Below are positions 1 to 6,138 of a DNA stretch of 29,410 nt, piece by piece. The position numbers and the translations under genes were made by a program. Source of the stretch: a virus; IMG/VR virus record IMGVR_UViG_3300023109_002187, positions 1 through 29,410 of that record; one strand, 5' to 3'. Numbering within the stretch: the stretch's first letter is position 1; each line of letters opens with the position of its first letter. The notes beneath the pieces were generated by a model that made no database searches, was not told the DNA's origin, and worked only from the letters and a program-made list of their open reading frames with translations.

Positions 1-2
1 TT

Positions 3-890
3 GATGATTTCGTTTATGACCCAAATGCTGGGACTGGGAAGCTGGGATTACGTGCGACATTGGGAACAGTACGCTATGCGTCTGGAGCAATTGCAAAGAA
101 CAGCAGAAGAAACGTCAGCATCAAAACACCGTCAGCAACGATAGGTGTACGCGGTACTGATTTCGTTATGGTGGTTGATGAAATAGGTGGCACGATGGTT
201 ACATTATTACCATCGTGTTCCATCGACTCCCTTGGAAAAACTAACTGTGTAACCGGTGAAATATCAGTTGAGTCTGACACCGGGTTTGTTATTATGAATA
301 AAGCCTTTCAAGCAACAATAGTAAAAAGTAGATGGACAAAACCAACTAAACCATTATTCTTGGCACTTAATGAAAGTGATATAACAAACCTTTTAATTTT
401 AAGAAAGAAAAAACCTTTATTTGAAGAAGATGGTGAGCCATTGGAACAAATGACAGATTTCCTAGACATAGATTTCTTAAACTTTGACGGTTTGGATGTT
501 GATGTTTTAACCGATAGTATTAAAGACATATGGTTAACCGAGTTTGATTTAAGAGATAGTGATTATTATCTCGGTGAACTATTACACGATATGGTTGAAC
601 AATTAAACATTGCATTAATGCGTAGGTTAATGTCAGAATTAGATGGGCAGAATGCCGAGTTCTTTAGCTTTAGAGAAGAAGGTTATGATCCCGTAACAAG
701 AATTACTTTAAACCGACAAGATCCTAGTTGGATTTTTGAAAGAGACGATAGTGGTTATTATCACCACCTAAGAATATATGTGGAGCAGCAATATGGATAT
801 ACGATTAATATCCAACAACAGGACGAGTATGTTTGGGATTACCGTCTTGGCGTTGGTAATAATAATATTGACATCATCCAAATCAAATAG
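3..890 (+). CDS. FecR-domain protein with curlin-like C-terminal tail, 5'-partial
   Basis: The reading frame is already open at base 3, so the gene starts upstream of the window; the TTG at 60 is an internal codon. The first ~100 visible residues match the FecR fold: a DDFVYDP start, the segment ASGAIAKNS, then TPSATIGVRGTDF, the family's most characteristic block. FecR domains are usually periplasmic and occur in signalling or surface proteins. The rest is acidic and unrecognised up to the last ~30 residues, where two curlin-like strands appear (YTINIQQQ and GNNNIDIIQIK). The downstream curlin-repeat gene starts inside this gene (62-base overlap, different frame), so the two are probably translated together. 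A direct iron-signalling role is unlikely because no ECF sigma factor or TonB receptor is nearby. Family assignment is firm; function is unknown. Confidence 0.82.
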   Translation, partial: DDFVYDPNAGTGKLGLRATLGTVRYASGAIAKNSRRNVSIKTPSATIGVRGTDFVMVVDEIGGTMVTLLPSCSIDSLGKTNCVTGEISVESDTGFVIMNKAFQATIVKSRWTKPTKPLFLALNESDITNLLILRKKKPLFEEDGEPLEQMTDFLDIDFLNFDGLDVDVLTDSIKDIWLTEFDLRDSDYYLGELLHDMVEQLNIALMRRLMSELDGQNAEFFSFREEGYDPVTRITLNRQDPSWIFERDDSGYYHHLRIYVEQQYGYTINIQQQDEYVWDYRLGVGNNNIDIIQIK

Positions 891-1665
891 TGGACCAAAT
901 GAAGTCTATATGTATCAATCAGGTGACAACTTTACGTTGACCATCACCCAAGATGGCAGTCAAAATTATATTACTGGTATAAGTGGACAGACTACAGGTA
1001 TTGAAGGTGATAGCAATACAATTGATATGGTACAGGTAGGTCAGTATCATGGTATCGCAGGAATGTTAGATGGTGATAACAACAACATAGATTTTTATCA
1101 AGGTGGCGGCGGTGACAGCGGAATGATTACTGCAATGGTAACAGGTGATAATAATAACTTAACGGTATGGCAAGGTAAACACGCGGATGGTACAACTGAT
1201 TTATCAGAAGGTGGTGACCATACCGCAACAATTACAATTAGCGGAAATTATAATGATATTAAATCAGCGCAGACAGATCAACAAAGTACAGGTTATGGCA
1301 GGCATGAATTAACAGCAGAAATTTCTGGTAATAGCAACGATGTTGAAATGACTCAAAGAGGAAATCAAACGCATCTTTTAGACATTAATATTTCAGGTAC
1401 TGGGAATGATGTTACAGCTTATCAGAAAGGCAGTGGCGGACAAAAAACTGCTGACATTGATGTTGCTGGCAACTATAATGTAATTGATTTAAACCAACGT
1501 GGAATGAATTCTGCATCAGCAACCATTGATGTAGAAAGCATATATGGTCCTGCCTATAATGTAACAGTTAGCCAACAAACCGACACCTCTTCTAAATCAT
1601 TTAGTCTATCTGGCGTTTGCACAAACCCAAATGGGTGTGTTGTAAGTGTCGAGCAACACAATTAG
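829..1665 (+). CDS. Secreted curlin-repeat (CsgA/CsgB-like) protein
   Basis: The 278-residue product starts with a hydrophobic signal segment (MFGITVLALVIIILTSS) followed by about 8-10 degenerate repeats of the curlin type, G-x-x-N-x-[IVL]-x-x-x-Q-x-G. Examples are EGDSNTIDMVQVG, DGDNNNIDFYQGG, SGNSNDVEMTQRG and AGNYNVIDLNQRG, spaced about 22-35 residues apart. In CsgA and CsgB such repeats stack into a beta-solenoid that forms extracellular amyloid fibres. I chose the ATG at 829 over the in-frame ATG at 778 because it directly precedes the signal segment and has GGACGAG just upstream; 778 would extend the overlap with the FecR gene to 113 bases. No CsgG secretion pore is visible in the window. 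The fold is well supported. Whether it forms fibres, or decorates the virion or the infected cell, is unknown. Confidence 0.85.
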   Translation: MFGITVLALVIIILTSSKSNSGPNEVYMYQSGDNFTLTITQDGSQNYITGISGQTTGIEGDSNTIDMVQVGQYHGIAGMLDGDNNNIDFYQGGGGDSGMITAMVTGDNNNLTVWQGKHADGTTDLSEGGDHTATITISGNYNDIKSAQTDQQSTGYGRHELTAEISGNSNDVEMTQRGNQTHLLDINISGTGNDVTAYQKGSGGQKTADIDVAGNYNVIDLNQRGMNSASATIDVESIYGPAYNVTVSQQTDTSSKSFSLSGVCTNPNGCVVSVEQHN

Positions 1666-1673
1666 GAGAATCA

Positions 1674-2024
1674 ATGGATTTAATTTTAGGTTTGGCTTTG
1701 TCAACACACTTAGGTCTTTCCCAATCTTATAATGAAATTCATCCTCATATAAGAATATCAAATGATAAATATATCGCAGGCGCATATTACAATAGCGTCG
1801 AAAATTTGAGTATATACTCAGGAATAAAATATAGTTATGGTGACATTGCAATAGAAGGAGGATTGGCTACAGGTTATAACCCTCACCCAATAGCTCCTTA
1901 TGGTAGGGTAACTTACGATTACGTGGATAATATAAAATTATTTGGGACAACGGCATATGAATCCAACGGTAAAGAAGTCCGTGGAGGAATTGTCTTAGGA
2001 ATAGAATTTATATTAAATCCATAG
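1674..2024 (+). CDS. Small beta-barrel-like surface protein, unknown function
   Basis: This 116-residue protein lies 8 bases after the curlin-repeat gene. The ATG at 1674 is preceded by AGGAG (1664-1668), which decides against the longer in-frame start at 1617 inside the curlin gene. The N-terminus (MDLILGLALSTHLGLS) is hydrophobic and may act as a signal. The rest alternates polar and hydrophobic residues with many Tyr and Gly (IAGAYYNS, IYSGIKYSYGD, EGGLATGY), the pattern of a small outer-membrane beta-barrel. It ends in IEFILNP. The next gene starts 8 bases further on with its own AGGAG. I do not recognise a named family. Position suggests it works with the curlin-like and outer-membrane proteins on either side. 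Confidence 0.7.
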   Translation: MDLILGLALSTHLGLSQSYNEIHPHIRISNDKYIAGAYYNSVENLSIYSGIKYSYGDIAIEGGLATGYNPHPIAPYGRVTYDYVDNIKLFGTTAYESNGKEVRGGIVLGIEFILNP

Positions 2025-2032
2025 GAGAAGCA

Positions 2033-4036
2033 ATGAAACATTTACTATTAACAACTGCATTAGTCATACCAAGCTGGGCTTTTGCCGATACTTCAAGCTT
2101 ACAAACATCATCCCACGGTTTATTAGAAAACCAATGGGTTAAAGCTGGGATCAATAAAGACTCAGGTACATTTGGTTCTGGTAGTCGTACATCACCTGGC
2201 CTGTTATTTGACCCTGAAGGTTCAGGTACATTTAATCCTAGTTATGATTATCTGACACCAGGTACACCGTTTGACGGTCAATCACTAAAAGTAGATGGTG
2301 TAAATAAAACAAATAACAACTCAGGTGGTGCAACTATTGTTGACTCCGATGGTTTGACCGATGGCACAGATAGTTTAACATGGAGCGGTGACGTTGATGT
2401 TGATGGCGGTACATGGAATGTTGAAAATAAATTTATATTGGAAGATGATAAACCATATATTGATGTTGAAACAAAAATCACCGCAGGTTCTGATGCAGAT
2501 ACTGTAGCATATGGCAAATTTATTGATCCCGACTCACAAGGTATGCCAGGAGATAGTTCATCAACAGATAACGTACTTGGGTATTCAGGTGTTCCTGATA
2601 CAAACATTGCCTTTTCAGAAGCAACTGTTTCAAAATATGCGTTAGGTGTTTATTCAACAGATACGAATACAACCGCAGGTGTTAACAGATGGTCATCAGA
2701 TGCAGCTTCATATGACGGAACAAGTTATACTGACGATGATGGCAATCCTGTAAACTACGGAAATTCTGATGATACGATTGGTATTAGCTGGTCTTGGACT
2801 GGTGTATCAGCAGGTGATATTCTTTCAGCAAAGTATGCTTATATCTTTGGCCCATCAGCATTTGATGCACTTGATGATGCAGTCGATGGTGGAGCAGGTG
2901 GTGGAACTGCGGGTGAATTACCTTCAGGTTGGTCACTTGATGATGTTGGATCAGCAACAGACGCAGCGGAAAGCGGTGGAGAACCAGCAGCACCAACAGT
3001 TGTAAGTACTGCAACCGAAACTATTACTTCAACATCAGAAGCAGTAAGCACAACACTACCTGTTTTAACTGGTGCAATCACAACTCACGATGCATCAACT
3101 GATGCTGGTGTGCAAACTATTGACCGTGAAACTACTACAACGGTAACAACTCCGACAAATGTAACAACTACAAGCTTTGTCAGAACTACTGATACTATGA
3201 GTGATGGCAGTGAAGTTGTTACGGACGGTGAATCAACATCAACTACAGTTGTTCGTAATGATGCTGTTGTAACTGTAACGGATCCCGGATCATTCGTTGG
3301 CCGTATGGATCAAGCATCACAATTAATCGGATTAAATACACACCGTAATTTAGATATAGCGGATGGTGTATCAATAGGTCGGATTAATCATTCAATGGGT
3401 GACAACTATGAAGCAACATCATCTGTTGTTGGCATTGGCCATACATTTGTAACTGAAGATGCATTGAGATTGAGCCTAGGTATTAATAGAATTGATACTA
3501 CAATGTCAGAAGGTGGCGATGGTAAAGCATTAACAAATGCCGTAACTGTTGAGGCAGGAAAAGCAATTGAAGATAAAGACATTACCGTTGTAGGACGAGT
3601 AAACATGGCTAAATCTGATATTGAATATTCAAGAACAATTGGTACTTTTTCTGCGGCAGGTGAAACATCAGCTTCTGACGTTTCTGCCGGGCTAACAATT
3701 GAAAAATCAACTGGTGCTATTAGACCTTTCGGTGGATTAACTATCGGTAAATCAAGCACTGATGGTTGGACTGAAACTGGTGACATTCAAGCTGTAATAA
3801 CAACAGCTGAATCAGACACTGCATACCGTTATGGCACAATAGGTTTCAATATTGACGAAGGACCATTCAGCGCTACATTTAGTAAAAACATTGGCGACAA
3901 TGATGCTGCTAATATAAGAATTGGTTTTGAACAAGAAATAAATGAATATGCTATTGTTGGTGTAGATTATAACAGAACTTTGGATGAAGATAATTCAAGT
4001 AATTATTTCTCAGCAGGTGTTAAGATACGGTTTTAA
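2033..4036 (+). CDS. Autotransporter-like outer-membrane protein (secreted passenger plus C-terminal barrel)
   Basis: The 667-residue product has a clear signal peptide (MKHLLLTTALVIPSWAFA, cleavage expected after Ala18). Residues ~19-290 are rich in Gly, Asp, Ser and Thr, as in extracellular beta-rich passengers. Residues ~300-420 form a low-complexity Thr/Ser/Val linker. Residues ~423-667 alternate in the manner of a beta-barrel and end in KIRF, with the terminal Phe typical of outer-membrane proteins recognised by the BAM machinery. The architecture resembles type V autotransporters, but I cannot name a family. AGGAG at 2023-2027 supports the start. Its stop codon overlaps the stop of the converging SIS gene (TTAA, 4033-4036). 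It would insert into the host outer membrane, perhaps for surface display, exclusion or secretion. Confidence 0.8.
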   Translation: MKHLLLTTALVIPSWAFADTSSLQTSSHGLLENQWVKAGINKDSGTFGSGSRTSPGLLFDPEGSGTFNPSYDYLTPGTPFDGQSLKVDGVNKTNNNSGGATIVDSDGLTDGTDSLTWSGDVDVDGGTWNVENKFILEDDKPYIDVETKITAGSDADTVAYGKFIDPDSQGMPGDSSSTDNVLGYSGVPDTNIAFSEATVSKYALGVYSTDTNTTAGVNRWSSDAASYDGTSYTDDDGNPVNYGNSDDTIGISWSWTGVSAGDILSAKYAYIFGPSAFDALDDAVDGGAGGGTAGELPSGWSLDDVGSATDAAESGGEPAAPTVVSTATETITSTSEAVSTTLPVLTGAITTHDASTDAGVQTIDRETTTTVTTPTNVTTTSFVRTTDTMSDGSEVVTDGESTSTTVVRNDAVVTVTDPGSFVGRMDQASQLIGLNTHRNLDIADGVSIGRINHSMGDNYEATSSVVGIGHTFVTEDALRLSLGINRIDTTMSEGGDGKALTNAVTVEAGKAIEDKDITVVGRVNMAKSDIEYSRTIGTFSAAGETSASDVSAGLTIEKSTGAIRPFGGLTIGKSSTDGWTETGDIQAVITTAESDTAYRYGTIGFNIDEGPFSATFSKNIGDNDAANIRIGFEQEINEYAIVGVDYNRTLDEDNSSNYFSAGVKIRF

Positions 4037-4473
4037 ATCTCGGGTAACACCGCACCGCATTGTTCCATGATCTTATAGAGTGTGAGTAAGGCCTCACACT
4101 CAAATTCATGGTAGGTTTTTTGATTTAAAACAATTGTATCTAATTCAGGAATGTCCATAGGGGCTATTACAATCTTATGAGGTAATAGCCCACCGACATT
4201 AACAAGACCTTCAACAATAGGAGAGTTTGCTCTTGTTGTAATACCGATGATACAGTCAGCAAAAGTTCCGTATTCATATATCCATCTTTTATGCCAACCT
4301 TCATCACCACCCAAAGCGGTTAGGTGAACGGCGTCAGGTGCAAAGCAATGTTTGCCAAGATGCCTTGTCATATCAGATGCACCGTGTTGAGCAATAGCAA
4401 GGTTTCCGCCATTGCCTACAATAGCAATCTTTGGTGAATGAGATATCTTTTGAATAATTTTAGGATCTATCAA
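4033..4473 (-). CDS. gmhA: GmhA-like SIS-domain protein (phosphoheptose isomerase family)
   Basis: This 146-residue protein carries the phosphosugar-binding SIS signature GNGGNLAIAQHGASDM near residues 21-36, as in GmhA, which converts sedoheptulose-7-phosphate to heptose-7-phosphate for LPS inner core and other heptose sugars. A second sugar-binding stretch (TTRANSPIVEG) and a C-terminal His/Glu pair in YHEFECEALL also resemble GmhA. It is shorter than the usual ~190 residues and lacks most of the N-terminal helices. The start is TTG at 4473, with GGAGGAA just upstream on the minus strand; no ATG fits better. It overlaps the end of the KdsB-like gene by 14 bases, so the two are translationally linked. 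The substrate may not be canonical sedoheptulose-7-phosphate. Confidence 0.82.
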   Translation of the reverse strand: MIDPKIIQKISHSPKIAIVGNGGNLAIAQHGASDMTRHLGKHCFAPDAVHLTALGGDEGWHKRWIYEYGTFADCIIGITTRANSPIVEGLVNVGGLLPHKIVIAPMDIPELDTIVLNQKTYHEFECEALLTLYKIMEQCGAVLPEI

Positions 4474-5149
4474 GGTATTCCTCCACCAATTTTATATCGT
4501 CTGGTACATCAACCGCGGGTGTACGTTCGTCAATCATATATGGTATAACATCAACCTTTCCTATAAATGCCAATGTGTCTAATCCTTTATGAGCATTTAC
4601 TAAATTCAAATCGTATTCTGGGTAATCCATAATTGTACCGAGATCGTAAGCATACAAGCCATTGATTCCAACAAGATTAGGACTATCCATTAATTCACGG
4701 TCAGGTGTTCGTGTTAAGTAAACAATTTTACCGTTACTAATTACAGCTTTGACGACGTTAATATTACTTCGTTCTTCGTCTGTTAATGGGTAACAACATT
4801 GAACCATTCCTTCTTGTAATTCCAACATCTTTCGGATAACACCTGAAATCATATCAGCAGTCACGCAAGGTTCATCACTTTGAAGATTAACAAAATAATC
4901 GGCATCTGTTTGAATAACCGCCTCAGCAACTCGAGATGTACAAGTGTTATGGATCTTTTTTGTTTTAATTAAATTGGGTGCCCAAATGTCATCGTATTCA
5001 TCCGCAGCAACCCAAACATTTTTTAAGTCAGTACATTGTTTTGCGTTATCAATACAATGATTAAGAACAGCCTTACCGTTTACTTCGGCAAATATTTTGC
5101 TTGGAAAGCGAGTTGATCCTGTTCTTGCTGGTATAATACAATCAATCAT
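4460..5149 (-). CDS. kdsB: KdsB-like CMP-Kdo synthetase / cytidylyltransferase
   Basis: The 229-residue product matches sugar-CMP transferases of the KdsB type. It has an N-terminal nucleotide-binding motif IPARTGSTRFPSK (compare IPARxxSxRxPxK in KdsB), then AADEYDD, a conserved LQSDEP core (usually VQGDEP) that places the catalytic Asp, and a late conserved TPAVDVPDD segment. KdsB activates Kdo with CTP for LPS inner-core synthesis; related enzymes activate other acidic sugars. The length is near the usual ~245. AAGGAA precedes the ATG at 5149. The start overlaps the end of the upstream gene (ATGA-type junction) and the 3' end overlaps the SIS gene, so this is the middle gene of a three-gene operon. 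Kdo is the best guess for the substrate; a related nonulosonate is possible. Confidence 0.88.
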   Translation of the reverse strand: MIDCIIPARTGSTRFPSKIFAEVNGKAVLNHCIDNAKQCTDLKNVWVAADEYDDIWAPNLIKTKKIHNTCTSRVAEAVIQTDADYFVNLQSDEPCVTADMISGVIRKMLELQEGMVQCCYPLTDEERSNINVVKAVISNGKIVYLTRTPDRELMDSPNLVGINGLYAYDLGTIMDYPEYDLNLVNAHKGLDTLAFIGKVDVIPYMIDERTPAVDVPDDIKLVEEYLDRS

Positions 5150-5972
5150 TTAATATATTCCTTATTTCCTCGGGTTTCAAATATGATATAGTTGAATACT
5201 CGATAGGTGCGGATACAGCTTCATTTCTGAATTGTAATATTTTGTTTGGGCTGATACCCATAAATCCCCACGTGTCGGGTAAGTTATCATAATAGTGCGT
5301 ATATTTGGTCGTCGGTGTTCCCGTCATTCCTGCGGTGTAATAAGTACCTCCATCATAACTAAAATGGTGTGTGGTTGATAACAGTGTATCATAGATTTCT
5401 TCCATTGTCAAGGAGTAATGAATAAATTTTACGTCATACCCAAACTCGTGAGCAATTTTAGTTATGTTCGGTAATATTGTTTTTTCTTTTTCCATTAATC
5501 CGCCGATCCGTCGCTTTGACATTAACGGTTCAGATTTATGAATTGAAATGAATTTACCTTTCTTATTCCATTGTTTTTTAAACGGCCATAATTGATTTAC
5601 CGTCCAAGGTGTTGCAACTGTCTGTTTTTGTTCGTACCGATATATGCTTACAATCATTCCATTCTTAGGAGGTAGCATATTATTAAGAAACCATTTCATA
5701 ACATCATATGAGGTTTCGGCATTACTAGGTTTACGTTTAAATGGATTGACAAATTGTTCAGGCCACATAATAGAAACACGATATGGTCCTTGAGCATAGT
5801 CTTCATCTGATATTAATTGTGCTTTAAAGAAAACATCACTTAATAAACACATAATAGTGCAGTGAGCATGGGCTGTATCAGCACAAAAACGTACTATGTG
5901 GGATGATGTTGGCAGTGAAATGCTTTTATTATTTTCACAACCTATATAAATAGTTTCAATCAGATTTGCCAT
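5142..5972 (-). CDS. Putative glycosyltransferase-like protein of surface-sugar operon
   Basis: First gene of the three-gene minus-strand operon. I do not recognise a definite family. The C-terminal stretch FSYDGGTYYTAGMTGTPTT (about residues 224-242 from this start) resembles the 'DGG/DSG...A...GTP' nucleotide-sugar-binding region of GT-B enzymes such as GT9 heptosyltransferases, and the neighbours handle heptose and Kdo, so a sugar-transfer role is plausible but weakly supported. Two in-frame ATGs exist, at 5984 and 5972. The TATAAATA late box at 5996-6003 would start transcription close to 5990, leaving almost no leader for 5984, so I prefer 5972. Neither has a clear Shine-Dalgarno sequence. 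It overlaps the cytidylyltransferase gene by 8 bases. Confidence 0.7.
   Translation of the reverse strand: MANLIETIYIGCENNKSISLPTSSHIVRFCADTAHAHCTIMCLLSDVFFKAQLISDEDYAQGPYRVSIMWPEQFVNPFKRKPSNAETSYDVMKWFLNNMLPPKNGMIVSIYRYEQKQTVATPWTVNQLWPFKKQWNKKGKFISIHKSEPLMSKRRIGGLMEKEKTILPNITKIAHEFGYDVKFIHYSLTMEEIYDTLLSTTHHFSYDGGTYYTAGMTGTPTTKYTHYYDNLPDTWGFMGISPNKILQFRNEAVSAPIEYSTISYLKPEEIRNILND
5945..5952 (+). promoter_or_regulatory. T4-type late promoter box for the cyclase operon
   Basis: Exact TATAAATA, the T4 late -10 box read by gp55-RNA polymerase. It lies inside the start of the divergent minus-strand gene, 64 bases before the Cys-rich small gene at 6016, and faces the adenylate cyclase operon. A phage gp55 homologue is encoded at 21530-22042. 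Confidence 0.6.
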
Positions 5973-5995
5973 GATATAATCCATTAATAAAATAG

Positions 5996-6003
5996 TATTT
6001 ATA
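5996..6003 (-). promoter_or_regulatory. T4-type late promoter box for the sugar operon
   Basis: TATAAATA on the minus strand, directly upstream of the gene starting at 5972. With the plus-strand box at 5945-5952 it forms a divergent late-promoter pair whose transcripts would overlap by a few tens of bases. Confidence 0.6.
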
Positions 6004-6015
6004 AGGAGTATAAGA

Positions 6016-6138
6016 ATGATAGGTCCAGAGAGATTTTGTAAAAAGTGTGGTCACCGCTGCCACTGTTATGCATCAGACTGTAAAGAATGCGTCAATGATG
6101 TTTGCACAAGCTGCGACTGCAAGAAAGATAAAGAATGA
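6016..6138 (+). CDS. 40-residue Cys-rich, probable zinc-binding protein
   Basis: A short gene with AAGGAG at 6003-6008, seven bases before its ATG, and a stop that overlaps the next start as ATGA (6135-6138). The 40 residues contain nine cysteines (positions 8, 11, 15, 17, 22, 25, 30, 33, 35) and two histidines (13, 16), arranged as repeated CxxC and CxC motifs (CKKC, CHC, CKEC, CTSC, CDC). This suggests a small structural zinc-binding or metallothionein-like protein; I cannot assign a family. Its tight coupling to the adenylate cyclase gene means the two are made together. Coding status rests on the ribosome-binding site, the overlap and the regular cysteine pattern. Confidence 0.72.
   Translation: MIGPERFCKKCGHRCHCYASDCKECVNDVCTSCDCKKDKE

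Noticed and set aside
778-828. Longer start for the curlin-repeat protein at ATG 778
   Set aside because: It would add 17 polar residues ahead of the signal segment and deepen the overlap with the FecR gene; 829 has a nearby GGACGAG and starts the hydrophobic segment.
1763-1770. GATAAATA as a late promoter
   Set aside because: One mismatch to TATAAATA and located inside a gene with no start nearby downstream.
2278-3786. Several open frames on both strands inside the autotransporter-like gene
   Set aside because: They are shadows of a repetitive Thr/Ser/Asp-rich coding region, show low-complexity Gln/Leu/His runs and lack ribosome-binding sites.
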